Source of the DNA: Neoroseomonas oryzicola
GTDB taxonomy: Bacteria; Pseudomonadota; Alphaproteobacteria; Acetobacterales; Acetobacteraceae
Length of the DNA: 64,000 nt
NCBI RefSeq assembly: GCF_012163135.1
Contig: NZ_JAAVUP010000007.1
Coordinates: forward strand, 62,001 to 126,000
Reading direction: 5' to 3'
In this document: positions 40,875-48,918 of the stretch, piece by piece
Layout: each line of letters begins with the position of its first letter
Position numbering within the stretch: position 1 is the first letter of the stretch
The notes under the pieces: generated by a model
The model's database searches: none
What the model saw: the letters and a program-made list of their open reading frames with translations, nothing else
Told to the model about the DNA's origin: nothing
Translations under genes and position numbers: made by a program

Positions 40875-41574
40875 CACGCTTCCTTTTCCGCCACCAGGCG
40901 CCGAGCAGGGACAACGCCGCCAGCCCCAGCAGCGGCAGCAGGATGCCGGGCGAGAGGATGACCGACAGGTCCGGCCGCCCGCCCGCGTCCAGCACCTCCC
41001 CGAGCCCGGCCCCGATGCCCGAGAAGACCGCCGTGCCGGGGATGATGCCCAGTGCCGTCGCCGCCGCGAAGGGGGCGAAGGGCATGCCGGCCAGCGCCGG
41101 GGCCAGGTTCACCAGCCAGAAGGGCACCACCGGGATCAGCCGCAGGGTCAGCAGGTAGAAGAATCCATCCTGCTCGAGCCCCGGCCGGACGATCGCGACG
41201 AGGCCCGCCGCCCGGCGGGAGACCAGCGGCCCCAGCACGCCGCGCGCGGCCAGGAACAGGATGCAGGCGCCCCCGGTCGCGCCCGCCACCGCCAGCGCCG
41301 TGCCGATCCAGGGGCCGAACAGGAAGCCGCCGGCCAGCGTCAGCACCACCGCCCCGGGCAGGGACAGCGCCACAGCCGCGACGTAGACCGTGACATAGGC
41401 CAACGCCGAGCCGACCGGACGCTCGGCCACCCAGCCCACCAGCGCCGCCCGGTGACGGGCCAGGGCGTCGAAGGACAGCAGGTCCGCGACCCCCGAGGCC
41501 CAGACGGCGACGAACAGGGCCAGCAGGGCGGCCAGCGGCCAGGCGCGGCGGAGGAGGGAGCGGCTGTTGTCCAT
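40867..41574 (-). CDS. TVP38/TMEM64 (VTT/DedA-type) membrane protein
   Basis: The 235-residue protein has about six hydrophobic segments and the VTT-domain hallmarks GGFLFGPWIGTALAV (about 82-96), LRLIPVVPFWLVNLAPALAGM (about 143-163) and TALGIIPGTAVFSGIG. Family members are membrane proteins linked to lipid scrambling or transport. It ends in a basic tail (WWRKRKRDA) inside the cytoplasm. It is coupled by overlap to the downstream flavoprotein gene and divergent from rpmH, with a 191-bp gap holding both promoters. Confidence 0.88.
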   Translation of the reverse strand: MDNSRSLLRRAWPLAALLALFVAVWASGVADLLSFDALARHRAALVGWVAERPVGSALAYVTVYVAAVALSLPGAVVLTLAGGFLFGPWIGTALAVAGATGGACILFLAARGVLGPLVSRRAAGLVAIVRPGLEQDGFFYLLTLRLIPVVPFWLVNLAPALAGMPFAPFAAATALGIIPGTAVFSGIGAGLGEVLDAGGRPDLSVILSPGILLPLLGLAALSLLGAWWRKRKRDA

Positions 41575-41635
41575 GGAATAGGAGCGGATTCGACCTTTCC
41601 GGGGCCGGCGTTACATGCTTTCGGCCCCCGCGCGG

Positions 41636-41665
41636 TTGACGCCCGGCAATCCCCCTCCCTATACG
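41636..41665 (+). promoter_or_regulatory. Sigma-70-type promoter for the rpmH operon
   Basis: TTGACG at 41636-41641 and TATACG at 41660-41665 are separated by 18 bases, close to the housekeeping consensus, about 100 bases upstream of the rpmH start. The 5' leader to 41765 is GC-rich with short inverted repeats. Strong promoters are expected before ribosomal protein L34. No DnaA-box cluster is seen here. Confidence 0.6.
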
Positions 41666-41765
41666 TCGCCCCCTCGCCGGGGCGCCCCTTCCATCGGGGG
41701 GCCGCCGGCCCGTTTTGCTGGCGGCAGGCTGCGATCGCCGGCCCCTAGGTTCTAGGAGACTTGTC

Positions 41766-41900
41766 GTGAAGCGTACCTACCAGCCCTCGAAGCTTGTCCG
41801 GAAGCGCCGGCATGGGTTCCGGTCCCGCATGGAGACGGTCGGCGGCCGCAAGGTCCTCGCCAACCGCCGCGCGAAGGGCCGCAAGCGCCTCTCGGCCTGA
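41766..41900 (+). CDS. rpmH: 50S ribosomal protein L34
   Basis: The 44-residue, strongly basic protein reads [19 protein letters not shown] and ends in the Arg/Lys-rich [11 protein letters not shown], which is L34 end to end. GTG 41766 is the start, preceded by AGGAG. It sits in the large subunit near the exit tunnel. As in most bacteria it is followed directly by rnpA, yidD and yidC. Confidence 0.98.
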   Translation: MKRTYQPSKLVRKRRHGFRSRMETVGGRKVLANRRAKGRKRLSA

Positions 41901-41925
41901 CCGCTTCCGCCGCGCGGAGGGTCGC

Positions 41926-42300
41926 ATGTCGGGCCACGCCGAACAGGCCGAGCCCCGTCCGGGCGCGCCCGCCGGCCGGCTGAAGAAGCGCCGGGAGTTC
42001 CTGCGCGCCGCCTCCCGCGGCAAGCGCGCCGCGCGCCCGGGCCTCGTGCTGCAGGCCGTGGCGGGGGAGCCGGGCCAGGTGCGCGTCGGCTTCACCGTGA
42101 CCAAGAAGGTCGGCAACGCCGTGGTGCGCAACCGCGCCCGCCGCCGGCTGAAGGAAGCCGTCCGGCTCAGCCTGCCGACCGACCAGGCGGCGGGTTGGGA
42201 CCTCGTGCTGATCGGGCGCGACGGCACCGGCCAGCGCCCCTTCGCGAAACTCATCGAGGACCTGCGCGGCGCGCTGAAGCAGGCCGGGGTCGTCCGATGA
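41926..42300 (+). CDS. rnpA: Ribonuclease P protein component
   Basis: The 124-residue basic protein has [18 protein letters not shown] at about 18-35 and the RNP signature [19 protein letters not shown] at about 66-84. It assists the RNase P RNA in cleaving the 5' leader of pre-tRNAs. ATG 41926 follows CGGAGGG. The N terminus is slightly longer than usual (about 17 extra residues, Pro/Ala-rich). Its stop overlaps the yidD start (ATGA). Confidence 0.95.
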   Translation: MSGHAEQAEPRPGAPAGRLKKRREFLRAASRGKRAARPGLVLQAVAGEPGQVRVGFTVTKKVGNAVVRNRARRRLKEAVRLSLPTDQAAGWDLVLIGRDGTGQRPFAKLIEDLRGALKQAGVVR

Positions 42301-42536
42301 GCGCGCCCGCCGTCATGCTGAAGGGCTGCGTCCACGCCTATCGCTACACGCTGCGCGGCGTGATCGGCGCCAATTGCCGCTTCTATCCGTCCTGCAGCGA
42401 CTACGCGCTCGAAGCGCTGTCCGCGCATGGTGCGGCGCGCGGCAGCCTGATGAGCGCGAAGCGCATCCTGCGCTGCAACCCCTGGCACCCGGGCGGCTAC
42501 GACCCGGTGCCCCCACCGACACCGCCGAAGGGCTGA
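42297..42536 (+). CDS. yidD: Membrane protein insertion efficiency factor YidD
   Basis: The 79-residue protein shows the family core [40 protein letters not shown], with three conserved Cys. It is a small membrane-associated protein that helps YidC-dependent insertion. ATG 42297 overlaps the rnpA stop, and yidC starts 12 bases after its stop. The order rpmH-rnpA-yidD-yidC is the standard one. Confidence 0.95.
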   Translation: MSAPAVMLKGCVHAYRYTLRGVIGANCRFYPSCSDYALEALSAHGAARGSLMSAKRILRCNPWHPGGYDPVPPPTPPKG

Positions 42537-42547
42537 GACGTCTCCCG

Positions 42548-44332
42548 ATGGACCAGAAGCGCCTGTTCGCCGCGATCGCGCTCTCGATCGGCATCCTGCT
42601 GATCTTCGACGTGTGGAACCGCACGAACACCCCGCCGACGCCGCCGCGCCCGCAGCAGCAACAGGCCCAGACGACCACGCCAGCGGTGCCCGCGCCTTCG
42701 GCCGGCACACCCGCGCCGGCCACCGGCGCGCCGGGCGATCAGGCCGCCGCGCCCGCCACCCCGCGCCCGCCCGCTGCACGCGTTGCCATCGAGAACCCGC
42801 GCGTCGCCGGCAGCATCAACCTGCGCGGCGCGCGCATCGACGACCTGGTGCTGACCACCTATCGCGAGACGCTGGCGCCGAATTCCCCGCAGGTGCGCCT
42901 GCTGGACCGCCGCGATTCCTTGAACCCCTATTTCGCCCAGTGGGGCTGGACCGCCGCCGACGGCCGCACGCGCGTGCCGGACAACGAGACCGACTGGACC
43001 GCGACCGGCGGCCCGCTTGCCCCCGGCCGCCCGGTGACGCTGACCTGGGACAACGGCCAGGGCCAGGTCTTCGAGATCGTCCTCAGCCTCGATGCCGAAT
43101 ACATGGTCACGGCCGAACAGCGCGTGCGGAACGACGGCAGCGAGCCCGTCTCCCTCCTGCCCTGGGCGCGCGTGCGCCGCGAGCACACGCCGCAGACTGC
43201 CGGCTTCTACATCCTGCATGAAGGCTTCACCGGCGTGCTCGGCGGCCGCCTGCGGGAAGTGACCTACAGCGACGCGAAGTCCGAAGGCGCGCGTCGTGGC
43301 GGCATCGCGATGGAGCAGGAGACGACCGGCGGCTGGGCCGGCTTCACCGACAAGTACTGGCTCGCCGCCATCATGCCGGCCGCTCCGGACCAGACGCTGC
43401 GCACCGCCTACCGCCATGCGAACGACGGCGGCGGCGCCGCGGGCGACCGCTGGCAGGTGGACATGGCGCTGCCCGCGCCTGTCTCCCTCGCGCCGGGCGC
43501 ATCGACCCAGATGGCCACGCGCCTGTTCGCCGGCGCGAAGGAGGTCCATCTCCTCGACAGCTACATGAACCGGCTGAACATCACCGACTTCGACAAGGCG
43601 ATCGACTTCGGCTGGTTCTACTTCCTGGTGAAGCCCTTCTTCCTGGCGCTGGACTGGATCTTCCGCCTGACCGGGAACTTCGGCGTCGCCATCCTGATCT
43701 TCACCGTGCTGATCAAGGCGGCCTTCTTCCCGCTGGCCAACAAGGCCTACCACTCGATGGCGCGGATGAAGGCGCTCGCGCCCAAGATGACCGAGATCAA
43801 GGAGCGCTATAAGGACGATCCGCAGAAGGCGCAGTCCGAGATGATGGCGCTGTACCGGACGGAGAAGGTAAACCCCGCCTCCGGCTGCCTGCCCATCCTC
43901 ATCCAGATCCCGGTCTTCTTCGCGCTCTACAAGGCGCTGTTCGTCACCATCGAGATGCGGCACCAGCCCTTCTTCGGCTGGATCCACGACCTCTCGGCGC
44001 CGGATCCGACGAACCTGTTCAACCTGTTCGGCCTGCTGCCCTTCCAGCCGGAGCAATGGAGCCACTTCCTGCACATGCCCGCCTGGGCCGTGATCATGGG
44101 CATCACCATGTTCGTGCAGCAGAAGTTGAACCCGCCGCCGCCGGATCCGATCCAGGCGAAGATCTTCCAGTGGATGCCGATCATCTTCACCTTCATGCTC
44201 GCGAGCATGCCGTCGGGGCTGATCATCTACTGGGCGTGGAACAACACGCTGTCGATCGGGCAGCAATACTACATCATGCGCCACGACCGGGCCGCGGCGA
44301 AGGCCGCCAAGGCCACCGGCAAGGCGAAGTAG
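42548..44332 (+). CDS. yidC: Membrane protein insertase YidC
   Basis: The 594-residue protein has TM1 at about 6-21 (LFAAIALSIGILLIFDVW), a Pro/Gln/Ala-rich linker, the large periplasmic P1 beta domain (about 77-345) and the conserved 60-kDa insertase domain with TM2-TM6 from about 365. The cytoplasmic loop MARMKALAPKMTEIKERYKDD precedes NPASGCLPILIQIPVFFALYKALF. The core continues to TFMLASMPSGLIIYWAWNN. It inserts and folds inner-membrane proteins alone or with SecYEG. A GC-rich hairpin follows the stop. Confidence 0.97.
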   Translation: MDQKRLFAAIALSIGILLIFDVWNRTNTPPTPPRPQQQQAQTTTPAVPAPSAGTPAPATGAPGDQAAAPATPRPPAARVAIENPRVAGSINLRGARIDDLVLTTYRETLAPNSPQVRLLDRRDSLNPYFAQWGWTAADGRTRVPDNETDWTATGGPLAPGRPVTLTWDNGQGQVFEIVLSLDAEYMVTAEQRVRNDGSEPVSLLPWARVRREHTPQTAGFYILHEGFTGVLGGRLREVTYSDAKSEGARRGGIAMEQETTGGWAGFTDKYWLAAIMPAAPDQTLRTAYRHANDGGGAAGDRWQVDMALPAPVSLAPGASTQMATRLFAGAKEVHLLDSYMNRLNITDFDKAIDFGWFYFLVKPFFLALDWIFRLTGNFGVAILIFTVLIKAAFFPLANKAYHSMARMKALAPKMTEIKERYKDDPQKAQSEMMALYRTEKVNPASGCLPILIQIPVFFALYKALFVTIEMRHQPFFGWIHDLSAPDPTNLFNLFGLLPFQPEQWSHFLHMPAWAVIMGITMFVQQKLNPPPPDPIQAKIFQWMPIIFTFMLASMPSGLIIYWAWNNTLSIGQQYYIMRHDRAAAKAAKATGKAK

Positions 44333-44338
44333 GACCTG

Positions 44339-44361
44339 GCGGGGGAGGAATCCTCCCCCGC
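44339..44361 (+). terminator. GC-rich hairpin after yidC
   Basis: GCGGGGGAGG pairs with CCTCCCCCGC around a tiny AAT-type loop, starting 6 bases after the yidC stop and ending 24 bases before engB. The sequence is like the GGGGAGG-type hairpin of the family 2 repeats. There is no T run, so it may attenuate rather than end transcription into engB. Confidence 0.45.
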
Positions 44362-44385
44362 GCCGCGCCCGGCGAGAGGACCACC

Positions 44386-45042
44386 ATGACCGGACTTGCC
44401 GAGGCACGTGACGACGCCGAGCGCGATGCCCTCATCGAAGCGGGGCGGCTGCTCTTCGCGCGCCCCTGCACCTTCTTCTACGCGGCGCAGAAGTCGGACC
44501 AGTTGCCGCCGCCCGGCCTGCCCGAGGTCGCCTTCTGCGGCCGCTCGAATGTCGGCAAGTCGTCGCTGATCAACGCGCTGACAGGGCAGAAGGCGCTCGC
44601 GCGCGTGTCCCAGACGCCGGGGCGCACGCGGCAGCTCAACTTCTTCAACCTGGCCGAACGCCTCGTCCTCGTCGACCTGCCCGGCTATGGCTACGCCAAG
44701 GCGTCGAAGGACATGCAGCGCGACTGGCAGGGCGTCATGTTCGACTACCTGCGCGGTCGGCCGAACCTGATGCGCGTCATCCTGCTGCTCGACGCGCGGA
44801 TCGAGACAAAGGCCGCCGACCGCGCCGCGATGGACCTGCTGAACGTCGCCGCCGTCGCCTTCCAGATCGTGCTGACCAAGGCCGACGATGTCGGGCCGCA
44901 GAAGCTCGCCGCACGGTTCGAGGAGGCGAAGGACCTCGCGCGCAAGCACACCGCGGCGCATCCGCTGGTGCTGGTGACGAGCAGCGAGACCGGGCAAGGC
45001 ATCCCGGAACTGCGCGCCGAGATCGCGTCGCTGGCGGCGTGA
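44386..45042 (+). CDS. engB: Ribosome biogenesis GTPase YsxC/EngB
   Basis: The 218-residue GTPase has the P-loop GRSNVGKSS at 52-60, switch region SQTPGRTRQLNFF, G3 motif VDLPGYGYAK and G4 motif TKAD, the standard EngB set. It acts in late assembly of the 50S subunit. ATG 44386 follows GAGAGGACC. In related genomes argB normally follows; here a cluster of palindromes and a minus-strand monooxygenase gene intervene. Confidence 0.96.
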   Translation: MTGLAEARDDAERDALIEAGRLLFARPCTFFYAAQKSDQLPPPGLPEVAFCGRSNVGKSSLINALTGQKALARVSQTPGRTRQLNFFNLAERLVLVDLPGYGYAKASKDMQRDWQGVMFDYLRGRPNLMRVILLLDARIETKAADRAAMDLLNVAAVAFQIVLTKADDVGPQKLAARFEEAKDLARKHTAAHPLVLVTSSETGQGIPELRAEIASLAA

Positions 45043-45050
45043 CGCGGGTC

Positions 45051-45270
45051 GGGGGAGGGCCCTGCTCTCCCCGAGCCCCCACCCGCCAGAGGCCGAAAGG
45101 CCTCTGGACACCAGGACTTGATCGGGGATTTCGGGGAGGGGCATCGCGGGTGCATCCTTCGCGACGCGCGCGCCATGCCGCTCCCCGACATCCCCGATGA
45201 AGTTCGAGGTTTCCAAAGGCCCTTAGGCCTTTGGTGGGGTGAGGTCCGGAGAGGGGCAAAGCCCCTCTCC
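45051..45270. repeat. Composite palindromic region: two inverted family 2 repeats around a 24-bp inverted repeat
   Basis: It fills the gap between engB and the convergent LLM gene. Left unit (45051-45108): hairpin GGGGAGxGC/GCxCTCCCC, then CCAGAGGCC/GGCCTCTGG with a GAAA loop. Centre: a 24-nt arm at 45121-45144 pairs with 45175-45198 with only 2 mismatches, across a 30-nt GC-rich loop. Right unit (45213-45270): CCAAAGGCC/GGCCTTTGG, then GGAGAGGGGC/GCCCCTCTCC with an AAA loop. The two outer units are inverted relative to each other. A bidirectional terminator is likely; the origin is unknown. Confidence 0.7.
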
Positions 45271-45281
45271 GTCTGACGCCA

Positions 45282-46586
45282 TCACGGCCGCGCCAGGTTC
45301 TCCCGCAGCGTCGCCCCCGCGTACTCCTTCCGGAACAGCCCTCGCCGCTGCAGTTCCGGCACCACCAGCCGGCAGAATTCCTCGAACATCCGGGGATGCA
45401 CGGTCGGCGTGATGATGAAGCCGTCGCAGGCGCCGGAGGTGAAGTAGTCCTCCAGCGTGTCCGCCACCGTCTGCGGCGTGCCGACCAGCAGCCCGCGCGG
45501 CTTCTGCGTCGCCTCGGTGAAGGTCAGTCTTTCCTGCAGCATCACCTGCATCACGCGGTCGATCGATCCGCTGATGCCCTGGTTGCCCATCGCCGCGGCG
45601 AAGCTGGTCACGTCCTGGTGCTTGGACAGGTCCGCACCCATCAGGGAGGAATTCAGCATCTGCTGCGCCTCGGGATCGATGAGCGATTGCAGGTACTCGT
45701 ACCTCTCCTGCGCAATGCTCTCGGTCTCGCCGATCACGGTCATGAAGCTCGGCAGGATCTTGCAATCCTCGGGCGCGCGGCCGTGCTTCGCCATGCGCGC
45801 CTTCACATCTGTGGTGAAGGCCAGGGTATCGGCCTTGCTGTGGGGCGTGCAGAAGATCAGTTCGGCCCAGCGCGCGGCGAAGTCGCGGCCGCGATCGGAC
45901 GATCCCGCCTGCATGAACACCGGGCGGACCTGCGGGGAACGCGGCATGGCGAGCGGCCCGCGCGTCTTCACCCATTTGCCTTCAAAATTCGTGTAGCGGA
46001 CCTTGGACGGGTCGATGAAGACGCCGCCCTGCTTGTCCAGCACGAAGGCGTCCTCGTCCCAGGACTCCCACAGCGCGATGCAGGCCGCGAGCACCTCATC
46101 GGCGCGATCGTAGCGTTCGTTCTTGCCGGGGATGCCGTCCATCCCGAAGTTCTTCGCCTCGAGGTTGGTCGCCGAGGTGACGATGTTCCACGCCATCCGC
46201 CCGGCCGTCAGCAGGTCGAGCGAGGCGAGGGTCCGCGCGATCCAGTAGGGATGCAGGAAGGTCGTGGAGAGCGTCGCGCCGAGGCCGAGATGCTTCGTCA
46301 CCCGCGCCATGACCGGCAGCACCACCAGCGGATCGAGATACGAGGTCTGCCCGCCGAGCCGCAGATAGGCATCGAAATTGCCGCCATGGATGTCCGGCAG
46401 CCCGAAGGTGTCGGCATAGAAGCAGGCATCGAAGCACGCTTCTTCCAGCACACGCGCGATATGCTCGTAGCGTTCCGGCCGCAGGATGTCGTCGAGCGGC
46501 GCTTCGGGGTGGCGCCAGGCGCCGGGGTGGTTCGCGGTGGGGCCGGTCTTAAGGTAGGCGACCAGGTGCATCCGGCGCTGGGTCAC
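45282..46586 (-). CDS. LLM-class flavin-dependent monooxygenase (NtaA/SnaA/DszA type)
   Basis: The 434-residue protein matches the NtaA/SnaA/DszA subgroup of luciferase-like FMNH2-dependent monooxygenases. Features are FYADTFGLPD, the YLDPLVVLPVMARVTKHLGLGATLSTTF stretch, GRMAWNIVTSATNLEAKNFGMD (about 129-150), MQAGSSDRGRDFAARWAELIFC and GTPQTVADTLEDYF. Such enzymes oxidise organosulphur compounds, chelators or similar molecules using FMNH2 from a separate reductase. No reductase gene is near. It lies alone, reversed between engB and argB, with palindromes at its 3' end, which suggests insertion into a conserved gene block. Confidence 0.88.
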   Translation of the reverse strand: MTQRRMHLVAYLKTGPTANHPGAWRHPEAPLDDILRPERYEHIARVLEEACFDACFYADTFGLPDIHGGNFDAYLRLGGQTSYLDPLVVLPVMARVTKHLGLGATLSTTFLHPYWIARTLASLDLLTAGRMAWNIVTSATNLEAKNFGMDGIPGKNERYDRADEVLAACIALWESWDEDAFVLDKQGGVFIDPSKVRYTNFEGKWVKTRGPLAMPRSPQVRPVFMQAGSSDRGRDFAARWAELIFCTPHSKADTLAFTTDVKARMAKHGRAPEDCKILPSFMTVIGETESIAQERYEYLQSLIDPEAQQMLNSSLMGADLSKHQDVTSFAAAMGNQGISGSIDRVMQVMLQERLTFTEATQKPRGLLVGTPQTVADTLEDYFTSGACDGFIITPTVHPRMFEEFCRLVVPELQRRGLFRKEYAGATLRENLARP

Positions 46587-46812
46587 GGATGGATGCCTCG
46601 TGGCGATGCGGCGGCGGTAGGGGCCATGGGACCTCCGGGTGCGTGGCGGCCGTGGCGGTTATTCTGGCGCTTGGCCGGGACTATGCGGGCCGGGTCACCG
46701 GGCGGCAAGGCGCGGAACCGTCATGGGGCCGGGCGATTTCCAGCCGGCCCGATCTGCTCTAAGGGGTTCGGCCCACGGCCATCCCCGGCCCCGCCAGAAC
46801 CACGAGCTGCGT

Positions 46813-47703
46813 ATGACCGAAACGTCCGACATGCCCGACGCCATGCAGATCCTCGCCGGCGCGCTGCCTTTCCTGAAGCGCTACGACGACGCGACGGTGG
46901 TGGTGAAGTACGGCGGCCACGCGATGGGCGAGGAGGAAACCGCGCTCCGCTTCGGCCGCGACATCGCGCTGCTCGAGCAGGTGGGCGTGAACCCGGTCGT
47001 GGTCCATGGCGGCGGGCCGCAGATCAACGCCATGCTCAAGCGCCTGAACGTGAAGTCGACCTTCGTGCAGGGCCTGCGCGTGACGGACGCCGAGATGCTC
47101 GACGTCGTCGAGATGGTCCTCGCCGGTCCGGTCAACAAGCAGGTGGCCGAGGCGATCACGCGGGCCGGCGTCATGGCGGTCGGCATCTCGGGCAAGGATG
47201 GCGGGCTGATCCGCGCGCGGAAGCTGCAGCGCACCTACCGCGATCCCGACAGCAACATCGAGAAGGTGCTCGACCTCGGCTTCGTGGGCGAGCCGGAACA
47301 CGTCGATCCCAAGGTGCTGCAGCTGCTGATCGGGGCTGACATCGTCCCGGTGGTCGCGCCGGTGGGCGTGGGCGCGGACGGGCAGACCTACAACATCAAC
47401 GCCGACACCTCGGCCGGCGCCATCGCCGGCGCACTCGCGGCCGAACGGCTGCTGATGCTGACCGACGTGCCCGGCGTGCTCGACCCCGAGAAGCGCCTGA
47501 TCCCCGAGATGACGGTCGCCGAGGTGAAGGCCGGCATCGAGGCGGGCTGGATCTCCGGCGGCATGATCCCGAAGGTCGAGACCTGCATCTACGCCATCGA
47601 GCGCGGCGTGAAGGGTGCGGTCATCCTCGACGGCCGCGTGCCGCATGCGGTGCTGCGGGAGCTCTTCACCGATGGCGGCGCGGGCACGCTGATCCGCGCC
47701 TGA
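46813..47703 (+). CDS. argB: Acetylglutamate kinase
   Basis: The 296-residue amino-acid kinase shows [14 protein letters not shown] (about 30-43), [64 protein letters not shown] and [27 protein letters not shown]. It phosphorylates N-acetylglutamate in arginine biosynthesis and may be feedback-regulated by arginine, as hexameric members are. ATG 46813 is preferred; ATG 46831 would shorten the N terminus by six residues. The 226-bp upstream gap shows no other gene. Confidence 0.96.
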   Translation: MTETSDMPDAMQILAGALPFLKRYDDATVVVKYGGHAMGEEETALRFGRDIALLEQVGVNPVVVHGGGPQINAMLKRLNVKSTFVQGLRVTDAEMLDVVEMVLAGPVNKQVAEAITRAGVMAVGISGKDGGLIRARKLQRTYRDPDSNIEKVLDLGFVGEPEHVDPKVLQLLIGADIVPVVAPVGVGADGQTYNINADTSAGAIAGALAAERLLMLTDVPGVLDPEKRLIPEMTVAEVKAGIEAGWISGGMIPKVETCIYAIERGVKGAVILDGRVPHAVLRELFTDGGAGTLIRA

Positions 47704-47709
47704 GGCGTC

Positions 47710-48918
47710 CTACCGCGCCGCGGCGCGGGCGAGGGCGTCGATCCGCCACTTCAATTCCCCGTCCCCCACCAGGGCCGGGGCGACGGCGGTGACGCCCGGC
47801 ATGCCGGGGGCGAGCAGCCCGGTCACCGCCTCGGCCGCCGCGGCGTCGATGCGCCCCTGGCGGCACATCCCGGCGATGGATTTCGCGCAGCGCGTCGCCA
47901 CGGCCTGGTCGATGGCGTGGCGCGGCAGGCGCGCGCGTTCGGCGAGCGCGGCCGCGATGAAGGCGCTCTCCCCGCGTTCCGCCGCGCGCTGCAGGATCCG
48001 GTCGTCGAGCGCACCGGCGCGCTGCAGCGTCCCGGCCCGCGCAGCGGCGTCGGCCGCGGTCTCGCCGGGCCGCGCCTCGCCCGCCAGGCGCCGGGCGACG
48101 CAGGCGCGCAGATGCGCCTGCAACTCGCGCGGCAGGTCGGTGCGGGCGGCGAGCGTCGCGAGCAGTTCCTCCGCGACGAAGCCGGCCAGCGCCATGGCGG
48201 CGCGCGGCGGCAGGGCGGGGCGGCGGACCAGCGGTTCCTGCCAGGCGGTGCGCTCGGCCGCCTGGACCACCAGCGCGTCGATCGTGCTCTCCCGGATCGC
48301 CGCGGTGCCGTTGCCGAGCAGCGCGCCGATCGCGATCTCGTCCCCCGTGTGCACCAGTGCCTCGGCGACCGCCTCGCTGATCGCCGGCCGGCGGGCGATG
48401 GCGGTCAGCGTGGCTGCGACGGGCGGTGCGGCGACGAGGCCGAGCAGATCCTCCTCCGTCAGCAGGGGCGAAAGGCGCAGCACGGGGGCGGCGACCGCCG
48501 CGCGCGGGTCGTGGGCGAGGGCGAGCACCAGGTCGCGCGGTGCGGCCGGGATATCCTTCACGGCCTCGGCGATGGTCGCGGCGATCTCCTCGACCGCATC
48601 GGCGGCGAGGCGCGCGAGCGCCGTCCAGGCCATGTGGGCCAGCCGGTCGGTCTGCGGCGCGGCCAGGCCGGGCGCGATGGCGGCGAGCCGCCTCGCGAGC
48701 GCGCCGCGCACCGTCGCCTCCGCATCGGTCGCGAGCACGGCGAAGCTCTGCGCCGGCGTCGCCGGATTGGCGGCGACCGCGGCGCGCACGCCCGCATCGG
48801 CGTCGCCCATCAGGTAATACAGCGCCTCGGGCGGCGCCGCGGCGTCGGCGGCGAGGCTCCGCCGGGCTGCCGCCGGTCCCTCGCCCAGGATCCGGGCGAC
48901 CTCGCCACGGCCCGTCAT
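47710..48918 (-). CDS. DUF2336 (HEAT-like) protein
   Basis: The 402-residue protein is almost entirely alpha-helical and Ala/Leu/Arg-rich, with HEAT-like units such as ALYYLMGDADAGVRAAVAANPATP. The middle and C-terminal parts match the pattern of the alphaproteobacterial DUF2336 family (RRPAISEAVAEALVHTGDEIAIGALLGN). Function is unknown; helical repeats suggest protein binding. Its ATG overlaps the stop of the diguanylate cyclase gene (ATGA), so a role as partner or effector in c-di-GMP signalling is a reasonable inference. Confidence 0.8.
   Translation of the reverse strand: MTGRGEVARILGEGPAAARRSLAADAAAPPEALYYLMGDADAGVRAAVAANPATPAQSFAVLATDAEATVRGALARRLAAIAPGLAAPQTDRLAHMAWTALARLAADAVEEIAATIAEAVKDIPAAPRDLVLALAHDPRAAVAAPVLRLSPLLTEEDLLGLVAAPPVAATLTAIARRPAISEAVAEALVHTGDEIAIGALLGNGTAAIRESTIDALVVQAAERTAWQEPLVRRPALPPRAAMALAGFVAEELLATLAARTDLPRELQAHLRACVARRLAGEARPGETAADAAARAGTLQRAGALDDRILQRAAERGESAFIAAALAERARLPRHAIDQAVATRCAKSIAGMCRQGRIDAAAAEAVTGLLAPGMPGVTAVAPALVGDGELKWRIDALARAAAR

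Noticed and set aside
41575..41765. Chromosome replication origin near rpmH
   Set aside because: rpmH lies near oriC in some bacteria, but no DnaA boxes, AT-rich unwinding region or dnaA/dnaN genes are visible; the gap is explained by promoters.
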